Positions 42,834 through 55,600 of a stretch of 64,000 nucleotides of DNA are shown one piece after another; position 1 is the first letter of the stretch, and each line of letters opens with the position of its first letter. The notes under the pieces are model-generated. The model was given only the letters and a program-made list of their open reading frames with translations, did not search any database and was not told the origin of the DNA. Source of the DNA: a virus; IMG/VR virus record IMGVR_UViG_3300042893_001701, positions 1 through 64,000 of that record; one strand, written 5' to 3'. A program made the position numbers and the translations under genes.

Positions 42834-43097
42834 ATGAATGTAAAAGAATTTATAGATAAGTTGTATTTTGATGCTAGTAAACCCATTGTATTTATTATTA
42901 ATAATATGTCTTATAGTTATTTTGAAGTTGTTTCTGATCCTATTCTATTAAATAAACCAATAAATAAAATAGAAATAGAAGGAAACTTATATGAACTTAA
43001 TGAAAAAGACATCATTAAATTAAACGGAAATAATATAGATGATATATTAATACCTGATAATGCCCATTACTATTTGATAAAAATAAAGATTAAATGA
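42834..43097 (+). CDS. Hypothetical protein, 87 residues
   Basis: An 87-aa very AT-rich gene with an AAGGAG site. Product is rich in Ile, Asn and Lys (KPIVFIINNMSYSYFEVVSD ... PDNAHYYLIKIKIK) and looks like a small beta-rich protein. It lies after the terminator, so it must be read from its own promoter or by read-through. Confidence 0.5.
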   Translation: MNVKEFIDKLYFDASKPIVFIINNMSYSYFEVVSDPILLNKPINKIEIEGNLYELNEKDIIKLNGNNIDDILIPDNAHYYLIKIKIK

Positions 43098-43114
43098 AAT
43101 AAAAGGAGATACAT

Positions 43115-43390
43115 ATGTATTCATACACATTTAATGGACAAGTTTATTCTGCTAAAACATTGCCTGAATTACAAGTAATTTTAGAAGGACAAGGATTTAA
43201 AGGAGATGTTATTAAAATCTTTAATGACTTTGCTTTAGAAGCTTTACAAAAAGAAGAACAATTAAGTAATGAAAACCTTAACCAAGATTCAGAATTACCT
43301 AATGAAAAACCTGACCCATCATCAGATGAATTGTTAGAAGAAGAATTAGCATTAGATTATATGAGCGATGGTTTAGATCAACTAAACTAA
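43115..43390 (+). CDS. Acidic protein, 91 residues
   Basis: A 91-aa protein with a small N-terminal fold (MYSYTFNGQVYSAKTLPELQ) and a strongly acidic C-terminus (PSSDELLEEELALDYMSDGL). Strong AAAGGAG site. Last gene of the rightward arm. The N-terminus resembles small phage proteins that bind host factors; function unknown. Confidence 0.55.
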   Translation: MYSYTFNGQVYSAKTLPELQVILEGQGFKGDVIKIFNDFALEALQKEEQLSNENLNQDSELPNEKPDPSSDELLEEELALDYMSDGLDQLN

Positions 43391-43400
43391 TATTAAGACT

Positions 43401-43417
43401 AGCCCACTTTACGGGCT
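43401..43417 (+). terminator. Short terminator-like hairpin before tRNA-like gene
   Basis: AGCCC (43401-43405) and GGGCT (43413-43417) form a 5-bp stem with a 7-nt loop, followed by TTCTAAC. The T-tract is short, so some read-through into the tRNA-like gene is likely. Confidence 0.45.
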
Positions 43418-43419
43418 TT

Positions 43420-43530
43420 CTAACTAAACTTTTTATTGGGGTAGTCGGGTAAGACAATCTATAAACCTTATGGGCTAAAGATTGTAACGTGGGTTCAACT
43501 CCCACCTACTCCACCAAAAAGTTTAGTTAG
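43420..43530 (+). repeat. Perfect 15-bp inverted repeat around the tRNA-like gene
   Basis: CTAACTAAACTTTTT (43420-43434) and AAAAAGTTTAGTTAG (43516-43530) are exact reverse complements. The tRNA-like RNA sits between them, so the transcript would fold into one long stem topped by the tRNA-like domain. The 3' arm shares its first A with the encoded CCA end. Confidence 0.9.
43438..43516 (+). tRNA. tRNA-like RNA with encoded CCA and abnormal anticodon region
   Basis: Acceptor GGGGTAG pairs with CTACTCC over 7 bp (one G-U), followed by discriminator A and encoded CCA. The T-arm is perfect: GTGGG, loop TTCAACT, CCCAC. Between them are 44 nt in which no normal D-arm plus anticodon arm can be drawn. 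Instead ACAATCT and AGATTGT form a 7-bp stem with an 18-nt loop, and only 3 nt separate it from the T-arm. A GGGTAAG stretch may replace the D-loop. No anticodon can be named. It could be a non-decoding tRNA mimic or a tRNA with an inserted anticodon loop. Confidence 0.65.
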
Positions 43531-43595
43531 GTTAACTCGTGTTGTACCAACAAGTTAATACATCTCCCTCCCTTTCTAAACGGTACTAAATAATG

Positions 43596-43627
43596 CCAGG
43601 AATATAAGCTGATTACTTATATCCTGG
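43596..43627. terminator. Bidirectional terminator between converging transcripts
   Basis: CCAGGA-TATAAG on one side (with one bulged A) pairs with CTTATA-TCCTGG around a 7-nt loop. On the plus strand TTTATTTATTTT follows; on the minus strand it lies 5 nt after the stop codon of the giant gene. It separates the rightward early arm from the leftward giant gene. Confidence 0.75.
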
Positions 43628-43632
43628 TTTAT

Positions 43633-46600
43633 TTATTTTAATATCATAGCTTGTGATTGTCTGTAACGCACGTACTGTCTCCATTGAATGTTCTTAACTA
43701 AACGATATGGATTAGTAGTAGGTCTACGCATACGACCATATTTATTAAACCAATCTCTATAAATATTTTCATATTTTGCATACCTACCATTACGTCCGTA
43801 ACGATAACGTCGTGGTGTATACTTTTCATAGTTTACAATATCATAAGCAAAACCTCTAAGGGTTCTTCCTAAAGTTGCTTGTCTTGTATCCAGCATTTCA
43901 CGCAATACAGGAATTCTAGCAGCTTGTTCTCTTAACTTAGTGCCTGCTGCCAAATCACTTGCACCTGTTACAGTGTTAGCAATTCTACCAATTAAACCTA
44001 AACTAGCAAGTTGATTTAAAGATTCAAAAACATTTCTTTTTTCTACAAGTGTTTTAACAGCGCGTAAAATAGGAGATATTCTACCTTCAAATGCTTCTTG
44101 TGTATTGTATAAAATATTCATTATATCTAAGGCACCATTGCCAATACGTAAACCAAAATTTTTACTTAATGGTATCCAACCATTACGCATTTGGTATTTC
44201 ATAAAGTCATCATATTCTTTTTCTTCTTCATCAATATATTGTCCATACCAACCATCAAAAAAGTCAGACATAAATCTCCACCATCTAGGATTATTTAAAC
44301 GGTCAATCCAGTTTTGTATTGAACGTACAGGGAATGATACGAATGGAATATCAGCAAGTAAACGTTGTTCTAAAGGTGATCTTAATCCATAATTAAACCA
44401 ACTACGTAAAGAAGCAGTAACAGACTCATCAAAAGTTTTATTGTATATCATTAAATTATATAAGAAGTTTGTTATACGAGCACTGTTTTCAATCTTAGTA
44501 TTAATGTCATCATATAAATTAATTAAAGCGCTTGATAAAGTTTTAAAAGGAAAGAAACCTTTTCTATCTCTTCTAATTTTTCTAGCATCTGTAATCATTT
44601 TTTTAATTTCTTCATAAGTATTTGTACTTGTATCGTTGTCATCATACCCACGATATCTTTCAAAAACTTCTGGAAGAAGTTCAAAATTATCTTTACGTAA
44701 ATAATCTGATGTAGCTGATGTGTACATAAAAGCACTTAATTGTTTTAGTATATCTTTTTTCCATTTATTATCTTCACCACTAATAAGTTTAGATAATGAA
44801 GGCGCATTTGTACGCACGTTATTATTTTCGTCCCGTGAATCAATTCTTAAACCAGCAATCATCTTGCCATTTATTTCACGGTTATCATATAGTTCAATAT
44901 ATTCACCGAATTTAATATTAGATATTAAAGTAACAACATCGTACAATGTTTCTTTATATTTATCTACATTTTTAAAATTGATTTGTTTTATAATTCTTAT
45001 TAAACGCTCAACTTTATTTAAATTAAATTTAACGCGTGGGTTATCTATTGTTCTACCAATAGTATAATAACTTTCTAAAATTTCTTTCATCAAGTTAATA
45101 TTTTTTTCGATAACTTTAGCATCAGGTACAGGCATTTTTAATTGATTTAAAATATCTTCATAATATAAACCAGCACTAACAATTGTTGCTGTATGTTCGT
45201 CGCTATATTTTTCATAAAGATTATATAGTTCTAATGATGTCATTGTCATATGCGTAAAATCTTTAGAGTCAACTACCTTAGGAAGTATTTGCGCGTTACT
45301 AAATAATTGATACACAGTATCGTTTAAGTTTCTGAACAAGAAAGCTGCACTAAACTTAGAAACATTCTTAGAAAAAATTTGTAACTTCCATGCAAACTTT
45401 TCAAGTCCATTAGGAATTATTGTAGACTTATATGTATTCTCCATTGTTTGCATCCAAGTATCCAAATCAATAAAACCAATAATAGGTCTTACACCTTGGT
45501 CATTGTTGCCTCTAGCAACTTCATAAATTTCTTTTAGTTCACTTAAACTTCTAATAGGTATTTCTTTATACGTAGGAGTTAAAGCTCTATTGTTTTCTAG
45601 TATAATTTTAGGATCAATTTTTTCATAGACCTGACCATTAAAAACAATTTTTCCTCCATCTGTTTGCCACTTTTTAAGTTCTTCCATATTATTAAACTTC
45701 AAAGATTTAAATTCTTCTTCTGTAAACTTAGTAAATAGTTTAGTCTTTGTATCCTTATTAGGATCAAACTTTCTTATTTGATCAACAATAGAACGGTAAG
45801 CACCTTCATCTTCATAAGGAGGTTTTACAATAACTAAACGGAAATCACCTTGACGTTCTTTCATGAAGTTATAAATAATTTTAAAACTTAAATCTAAATT
45901 ATTAGAATCAATCATGTTAGTTAACAAGGTAACATTGTTAGTCATTTCTAATGTAGATCTTTCACGATTTTTATTTAAATCTTCTTGAGTTAAATACCGT
46001 GGTTTACCAACACTACTATCGCCCATTCCATATCCATCAACAGTTCTTAATAATAAAATACCACCACCAATATTATTTAATACTGCATTTTGTAACGCGT
46101 TTGTTTTAATTTCTTCTTTGTCTTTTTCTAATTGTTTATTTTCTTCTTCTAATTTAGCAATAGGATTTTTGTTTTCTGCATACCAAGCTTTAATTCTTTC
46201 AATATTTTGAACAGCTGTTTTTAATTTGCTTTGTTCTTTTTCTTGCAACTTAATTTTATTTTCAGTTTCTTTAATAAGCTGCTCGTTACTTGATTTTTTA
46301 TTTTGAAGCTCTTCTAATTTAGCATATTGCTTTGCATTAGCAGTGTCGCGAATAGCATTACGTACACGTCTTGTGCTTAATTCATTTTGTGCAGTAGTTT
46401 TTAAATTAAGTTTCTTTATAATTTTTTTAGTATTTTTTATTTGTTCTTCAATATTATCTGTTGAAGTTAAAATTAAATCTATTTCAGTTCTAAAATTATT
46501 AATAACGTCATCAATCTTTTCTATTTCAGAATTAAAAGTAGAGTACTTTAAACGATCTGTTATATCTTTAGATACTTCAGGCATTGTAGCTTCTAATAAT

Positions 46601-49600
46601 TCATCAGATGTTTTTGAAATAATAGGACCGTTATTACTACCAGCAACGCTTACACTTAAGTGTACGTCGTTGTGTTCACTAATAGCTTCTTTAATATCCT
46701 CATCTAATAAATCATCTTCTGGTGTAAATACAGTACGATTACCTTCTTCATCAACAATAAACCAACCTTCAGTCATATCATTTACGTTTTGGAAAAAGTT
46801 ATAAATAATAGTTTCTTTACCATAACGATTTTTAAAAACTTCCATAAAGTTAGGATCTCTTAAACGATACATTAAAGATAAAATGTTACGGGTATTTTTT
46901 ACTAAGTTAACTTTATTTATATCAAGTTTATATTTACTTACAAACCGTTCACTTACTACATTAGCAATTGATAAAACATCTCGTAAAAATGTAGATAGTT
47001 TATAGAAAGGAATATTCATTGATTCAAAAAATCTAATACTATTTATTAAATCATTTGAATATTGCATATAATTAACAGGATTTATTAATGCATTATTTAA
47101 TTGAATAACTTTATTAAACATTGTAGTAACAAAAGTATCAGGCATAAATAAATTTCCTAATAAAAATAACTTAGCACGTTCAACAATTAAAGCATTAATA
47201 TCATTTAGTGCTGGCTTTTCTTCTGTGTAATTTTCTTTAAGAGATACATGACTATCAGGATTTTGTTCAAAGTATTCTTGGTTAATACTTCCTGATCCAA
47301 TTTTATCTAGTTTTAAATCAATACGCTCACGCATATTTCTATCTGTATTAATAGCCATACCAAATAAACTTTCAATATTATTACTACCTAATATAATTTT
47401 TCTAATACTTTTTTTAGTGGTAATTTCATCAACAGCTTGTCTATTTAATAATGAACGTTGGTTAGGATTTGTATCAATACCATCATGTTTATTCATAGAT
47501 ATATCTTTTTGAATTAATCGAGACATATTATTCAACGCTACACGTTCAATAACAAACTGATTTAAATAACCACTCATTAGTTCTTCTATACTTTCTCTAC
47601 CATTTAAAAAACCATTAAGTGTTTTAGGATTATTAAAGTAAAACATTAATAATTCTTTAACAAAGCTATTAGATATTGTTTCTTCGGGATTATATTTACT
47701 CAGTTGTTTAATGTAGTTAGCAATAACAGGATCATTAGTTTTACTAGAAGACTGCAAGAACGTTATATATTCTCTATAAGTAACAGTGTCTTGGTTAACT
47801 AAATCAGAAAGATTTTCCAGCTCAACAAATCCTTGTTTGTATTCTTCTACAAGTCTAATTAAATCATTAATAATTAAAGGCACATCTTTAACAAAGAAAC
47901 GCATGCTACCTTTAGGATTATTAATAGCACTGTTACCTGTCTTACCCGTTTGTTTAATAGTTGTTAATAAATTTAAAATTTCGTCAGGACTTAAATCAGT
48001 AACATCTTTACCTATGATAGCTTTTAATAATGAAGCGATAGTAACTTCGCCTTCTTGGTTAGCTGCAGCTCCAATAGATTTCCAAAACTCACCTGTTTTT
48101 GATAAGTTAATACGTGGATATATTGAAAGGAACGAGGATATAAATTGATCTTTACGTTTATTACCTGTGTAATTAACACCATTTTTAGAAGCACGACCAC
48201 GGCTTGTAGTAAATTGTTCAATCTTTTTAGTTAAAACAAAACGAACAAATCGTTTATAAAGACGTGCAAATTCAGGATCTTTATCATTTGTAATAATATT
48301 TTGTTCTTCTTCTGTAAAGTATTTTAAATAGACATCAGTAAGATCTTTATTAAGTTTTACATCGTTACCAAACATTACTTTATTTTGTGTTAAAGCAGCT
48401 TCTAAAGTATAAAGTAAATCAATGTTTTCTTTATTAGTATTGTAATATTCTAATACCTTTTTATTGTCTTGGTAATCATTAATTGTTTTAATAACACCAG
48501 CAAAGTCATTGCCTTGATTAGTCATTCTAATATGCGCATTTACGTATACTTTTAAATTAGCAGTATTAGAAGTATCTAATTCAATAATAGTATTCTTAAC
48601 TGTTTCCCCAAGTTGAGCTAGTATATCTGGTTCAATTAAAACATACTCTTCGATTTCTAGATATTCTTTATTAGGTCTTACATCTTTATTAAATGTATTT
48701 TTACCTGTTTGGTTACGAGTAAATTTATAACTAATTAAATCAACGTTACCAACTTTATGTTCGTTTTTAATTAAATCTAGTTCTTCTTTTCCAAACATTT
48801 CTTCATTAGATTTTTCAAGATAGCTCACAAGATTAATTACATTACCTTTACTATCTTTCTTAACTTCTTCATCATAAGTGTAGTAATTTAAGTCAGTAGA
48901 AAGCAAATTTTTTAACGGAGCATCAGGACCTTCTACATCATTTATTTTTAACAAAGCCATACCTAAAGCATCACCGTCGTTATCAGCACCCATCATGTTA
49001 TATGCATAAACGTTTATATTAGCAGCGTAGGATTTACTATAACCTATAGCTTTAAAGACAGGCACAGCTGCATAATCTTGAACTGGTGAACGAGCAGCTA
49101 GTAAATATGTATACGTTTGTTTTATAATTAGTGCACTAAGTTTGTTTACATCTGTTACATTCGCTTTTAATTCTTTATATAAAGCTTCGTTTTCTTTTGC
49201 AAAAATACCACGAGAGTTTAAATACTCTTCACGTTCTTCATCTGTTTTATAAGTTAAAGCAGTTTCAATGTACTCTTTAATTTTTTGTTTGTTTGTTAAC
49301 TCTTCAGTTTTAATTAACGTACCACCATCACGTTGGTTACGTTCTTCAATAGCTTTCCAAGCAGATTCAGATAAATTAATTTCACCGGCGTCAAGAGTAA
49401 CATCAGCAAGATACTGTTGTCGTATACCTTCCCAACGTTTAAACGTAGATTTATAATAAGCACTTTGTTTACCGTCATACATTTTTTGTAAGACGTTACT
49501 TTCTGTATTAGTAACTAGCTTTTCAACTTCCTTTTGATAACCTATTGTACTGTTATTAGAAGTATGGATAAGCAATAATAGTTGTAAGTATTTAATACCT

Positions 49601-52600
49601 TGGTTTCTTACATACTCATGTATTTTTTTATTCTGAAAAGCTTTTGATAATAAACTTATATATTTTTCAAAAGCTTCTTCACTATTTACGTCTTCTTCTT
49701 TTTCAAGATTAATCGCTTCTTTAATAACAGTTTTAAATCCTAAAGCACGTACATCACTTAATAAGTTTAAGTTACTGTAGTCAGGGTTAAATACTTTAAA
49801 GAAGTTATCTTTACCAATTTTTGTAAATATTTGATTCATTACTGTAGGTGATAAAGACTGACCTTTAATTGGGTTATTATTACCATCTACAATAGTTCTA
49901 ATTAACTTACCAACTGCATTAACTTTAGTGATTGTTTGCAACGCTTGTGCAGTATTTTCATGGTCTGCATAAACGTATAACAAACCTCTGACATATTTGC
50001 TTTCTGTTAAGTTGCTAATAATATAACGACGTTCATGTAGTTTATTTTGATCTGTGTCAGTGTCTAAATCTTTCTGATTAAAAATAGCAGGTTTAACAAT
50101 TGTAGGTGTAACAACTTGTATACCTTTTAAATCGGTGATATCTTTTTCTTTATAATCTCTCAATAAAAGAACTTGATATAATTTTTCTTTACTTATACCT
50201 GTAAATTCTGGCAGGTTCCCTAACTTACTTTGAATAACATCTGATAATTCTTCAAATATTTCGTAAGTTGTTTTACCGTCAATTAACATAATATTATCTT
50301 TACCAGACTTAGTAATTAAAGGTAAAAATACTTTTCGTAAGTGTTCGTCAATAAGTTTAAAGTAACTTTCAGTGCGTTCAGGTACAACACTGTTACCACG
50401 ATTATCAGTTTCTTTAATTAAATAAGCACGGATATAGTTAAATAACATTTCAGCATAAGCACCAGCAGTACCACGACTAAAGACTGAATCAGCAGATGCA
50501 GCAAAGTATGCACCATATGTCTTGTATAAGTTTGGTATATATCTTACAGCTCCTTTAAAGCCGTAGTGCAATCCTAACCAAGTCTTATTACCTTGCCCCC
50601 AGTTAGTTGCTCTAGCCCAATCAGCATCAATTGCGATAACGTCTAAAGGAATTCGTGGGTCTTTAACAAAAGCTACAGGTACTGTGACCCCAAATTGGTG
50701 CACCATTGAATCTTTTTTATATTCATTGTATAAACTTTCAGACATAATATTAGGCATAAAAATTTGAGTATTAGACGTTTTAGTCTTTCGTATGAACTGA
50801 TCGCTTATTGTTTTATTATTTAAATATTTAATAGGGTCTGCTAAAAATGTTTCTAATAACTTTTTACCAGGCGCTTGTTTTTCTTTAATATCTCCATAAA
50901 TATTATTAAGAAATCCTACTGTAGTATACTTAGCTAAAAGATGTTTAGCACTTAGCATTGTACGAATAGAGTTTGTCATTAATGTAAATGGAAAATTAAA
51001 ATCATACTTAGTTTTATATTTAAGCACAGCACCCATGCTACCGTCAGAGTTTAATCCAAGATCTATTTTTTCTTCTTCTAAAAATTTAGCATCAAAACTG
51101 TCTAAGTTATAGTCATAACTGTAATCAGAATTTATTTGATTGATTAAGGATCCAGGTTCTAGTGCTTTGTACTTAGCTGTAATACGGTTATAAATACCTG
51201 AATATATTTCTTTTATATTAATTGCTGTTAACTTTTGATTAGATTGATATAAAGAAAGTTCTGCAAAAAATTGATTTTTAATAATTTTAGATATGTTAAT
51301 AACTTGTAAATAATTATAGTTACCTGCAAACTTTTCATGGGTCAAAGTACTGTCATATAATTCTTTAATAATTTTAAGCTTATCGTCTACTTGTGCTTTA
51401 GTATCATCTTTTTTAAAGTTAACAAACTTGTCTTCACTTTTAATAATCCATTCAATTAGTACTTTAATTGCATCTTTGCTAGAATCTTTACCCTCTGAAA
51501 AATGTAATTCATCTTGTTTTAAGTTAGGAATAATAACAAGTTTTTTATCACTCTTAGTATCTTGCCAATAGAAGTGTTTGTTTTCATTAATAAATTCTTT
51601 TAATTCATTAACAGTAAATTGATAACCTTTTTTATTTTTAGGGTTTAACGCTACTTCTATTTTCTTTTCTTGTATTTGAAAACCTTTACTAGTACCACCA
51701 GAATATTTTAAATGTGCAGGAATGTAACCGTATTTTAAATTAATAGTTAAAGTATTTGATTTTGCATTGTATACAACATTATTTGCTTCATTGTATTCTT
51801 GATCTAGTACCGTAAAAATATAAGTATTATTAGTTTCGTCAGTAGCATCTTTAATAACTTTACTTAATACTGTATTTGAAACTGTTCTTAAAACTTTAAT
51901 ATCATTTCCTTTAGTAGGATCGTCATACATTACTTTAACGCCTTCTTTTTTTAGAAGTTTGTCTTGGTCTATTTCTTCTTGTGGTAAAATACGTGATGCT
52001 ACATCTTCATATTGTTCATCAGTCATTCTATCAGATGGTATTTCACCCGTAATTAAAGTTAATATTGATTCATTTTTAATACGTTCAAGATTATCTTGAA
52101 TACCAGTTAATGTATGAAGGACATCTTTGTATACTAAAAGAACAGCATCAGTTGACTTTTCTTCTAAGGTACGATCACCTTTATAGTTTTCTAAAAATGT
52201 TTTTGTTTGTAGTAAAGCTGTATAACGATCGTTTACTAAAGCTTTAAACACTTCAAACTCATTGCTAAAATTATCTTTTAGTAAGTCGTCAAATTTAATA
52301 CTTGTATACTTTAAACTTTCTTCATAGGTGTTTAAAAGTCTTGTTACATTTGTAACAATAGCTGTGTTAGATTCAAAGAATTTTTGATTATTATCAGTAG
52401 CTTCAGTAATAACATTATAAATAGTTTTAATTGTTTTATAATCAGCTACTTTATTATTAAATAAAATCTCACCATCTTTAACTGAAACCCCTTTGTAATC
52501 TCTAATATTTAAAAGATTCTTTAAAGATTCAATAAGTTCTGTTTTAGTTTGTTTTAAAATAATCGTATGATCTTTTATAAACTCTTCATAAACTATTTTA

Positions 52601-55600
52601 AGTAAAGCAACAACACCGGTGTCTTTAATATTTTCTTCAGCTTTATTAAGAATACTTAGTTCTTTATTAATTTGTTCTAAAGCATCTTCTGGTTTTAATG
52701 TACCATCTAATACTTGAACTAATCTAGAATCTATTGTTTTTTCAAGCGTCTTTTTTAATTTATCTTCGCTAAGATCTTTGCTACTCAACATTGTGCTTAA
52801 GTTTAATAAAGCTTGTACTTTATTTTGAAGATTATTAAAAGCTACCTTTTGTTGATTTTCAAACAACGCCAATGATTTAGGACCTGTAGAACTACCTATG
52901 TTTGCGGTAATATTATTTAAAGCAATACCAATAGTTTTAGCATAACCAAAACTATTGTTGTTAATTTTACGTGCAACATCTAGTATCTTTAATAAAATTT
53001 CTTCATTAGAAACTTTTAAAGTAGCTTGTTCTTGCTGTAAACGTACAATTAATTTTTGACCTTCTTCAATAGTTTTATTTATTTTATCTAGTTCTTCTTG
53101 ACGTGCAAGTACAATTTCATCTGATGTAGCACCTAACTTTAAAGCTTCTATTAAATTATTATTAGCTAATATTGCAACATCAATTAATTCTAAACGTTTG
53201 TTAACATCTAAAGCATCACCTTCTTCATACAACTTAATGCCTGTTTGACTAATTGCTTCTAATGTAATCTCTGTTTTAACTGTTGTTCCTGCTTTAGTTG
53301 CACCGTAATCAATTTTTAGTGCACCACTTAAATACTGGTTATATGTGTTTGTTACATCAACAATTAATTTTTCTACATACTCAATAATAATTTTTTGAAT
53401 AGCAGGGTTTCTATTATTTAAACTAATACCTTCCATAAATTTAAGTATTAAATCTTCTTTAATACTGTTTTGTTCTATAATATCTTTTGAATTAATATGC
53501 TTTAATAAAGAATCGTTAATGTATTTAATTGAACCTGTAGATACATCCATAATTTGTTTACGAATATTATCATTAATAATATAGCCAACTTGTTCAGATG
53601 CATATCTTACACGTTGTTTTATTTTTAACTCTGCTGTTTTTCTATTAATTAAATTTAAACGTTTCTTAAAAATATCTGCTTCTTGTGAGGTCAACAAAGG
53701 TAAACGTTCATTTAATTGTTTAATTGTATCAGCATATTCTTTTTGCAAAGCAACTAAATATTCTTTAGTAATTTCATCATCATTTAAATCAGTTTTATCT
53801 ATGTTGTCAAATATTTTTTTAACATCTGTTTCTTCTCTTAAGTTACGATAGTATTCGTTTACAATTAAATTTTCTCCAACACGTGAAACAAAATCTTTAA
53901 TTAAACTAAAATCAAAACGATAACCGTTATGTGCTACGATATCTACACTTTGATCACCAATAAGTTGTAAGAAAGTATTAATAAAGTTATCATTGTTTTT
54001 GACATTTCTTACACGTGTAATTAACAAGTCCATTTTTTCTTTTGCTTTAATTTCAAAATTTTCTTCTGTTAAGTTTTCGTTTTTCCATTGTTCTTTCCAT
54101 ATAGATTTTTGTTGTTCATAAAACTTAAGCATGTTTTCTTTATAAGATCCATCATCATTTAAACCATCAAAGAATAAAGCACTGTTAATAAATACATCGT
54201 TAATAATAACTTCATCATTCTTTTCGTAAATCATTGTCATTTGATAAGGTTTGAATTGTCCGTCTTGTTTGTAAGTTTCTAAGTCAACCACTACAAAGTT
54301 TTTAGCATTTGGTTTTTGATGTATGTAATTTAAAAACGTAATTAAAGAGTCTACAATAGAGTTGTGTAAAGCGTAATCACCGCGTGACATAATTTGTTTT
54401 TTAATAACATCTACATTAAAGTTCTTATAACGTGACTTTAATGTTGATAAAACAATATCAATAACATCAGATTCTTCTTCATCTTCTTTAATTTTATAAT
54501 AGTGTTTAAATACGTCAATGTTAGATAGTTTATCTCCAGCAACTTCAAGTTCTTTTTTGTATAACATTTCACGTTCAGCTCTTATTTTTAATAAAGCTTC
54601 TCGTTTTTCTTGAAGTAAAACTTTTAAGTCAGCTATATTTTTTTGAACTTTAGGCACATTTAGTAATTCATCTTTTACTTGAGCAATATCATTTATTTGA
54701 CCGACAATAGCATTTTTATTTTCATTAGCTTGTTTTAATTGACCGCTAGATTTATTATTAGCAACAAAACGAATTAATGATTCTAATGTAGCATTGTTAA
54801 TATCTAAAGTAGGGCCACCTAGTGCAGCATATAAACTATTAAATAATTTTTTATTATTATCTGAGTCATTAATAGTAGGTACTTTTTTTACACGTTTTAA
54901 TATGTCATCTTCTAATAAAAGATCTTTAGTTGTAAGCTCCCATTGCTTAATTAATTTTTCATTGTTTAAAATAATTTCATCAATATTGTTATTATATAAG
55001 TTATTAATTTTATTATTAACAATTGATAGCAAAGATTCTGCGTGTTTTAATTGATCTATTGTTAAACCTGATAAATTAATATTTATATTTTTACTTCCGA
55101 AATCAGACTTAATAGGCCTATAACTTTCTTTCTTTTGAGCAACACTCATTAAAAGATTGTAAGCTACTAAAGGATCTGTAATATTTTCAAACAAACGTTC
55201 TGTGTCTTCTGTTATACGTTTTACTTCTTGATTAGTTAATAGCCCGCCTAATTGTAATTCACGTTTTACAAGTTGTAATTCTAAAACAGTATTAAAGTAT
55301 AAGTTAATTTTAAATTCATTCTCACCTTTTAATTCTGTTAATGTAATAGCTTCTGTAATATTAATTAACTTTTTAGATTTAAGATTTTCAAGATGCGTTT
55401 TTAATATAGCTGTTTCATTTTCAATAGCTTTAATTAAAACAAAAGGCTTAATAAGCGTATCTTCTGTAATTTTACCAAGGTCTTTACTGTCTGCTCTACC
55501 ATATGAAATATTAAAAGCACGTACTAACATGTACGCTTTTTTAAGGTATTTCATTTTTTCGTTAAATTGTTTATTGTGTCTGGCTTGAATTAAATCTTTT

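Noticed and set aside
43438-43516. Amber suppressor tRNA
   Set aside because: A CTA triplet is present in the loop region but no 7-nt anticodon loop on a 5-bp stem can be drawn around it, and the code does not require suppression.
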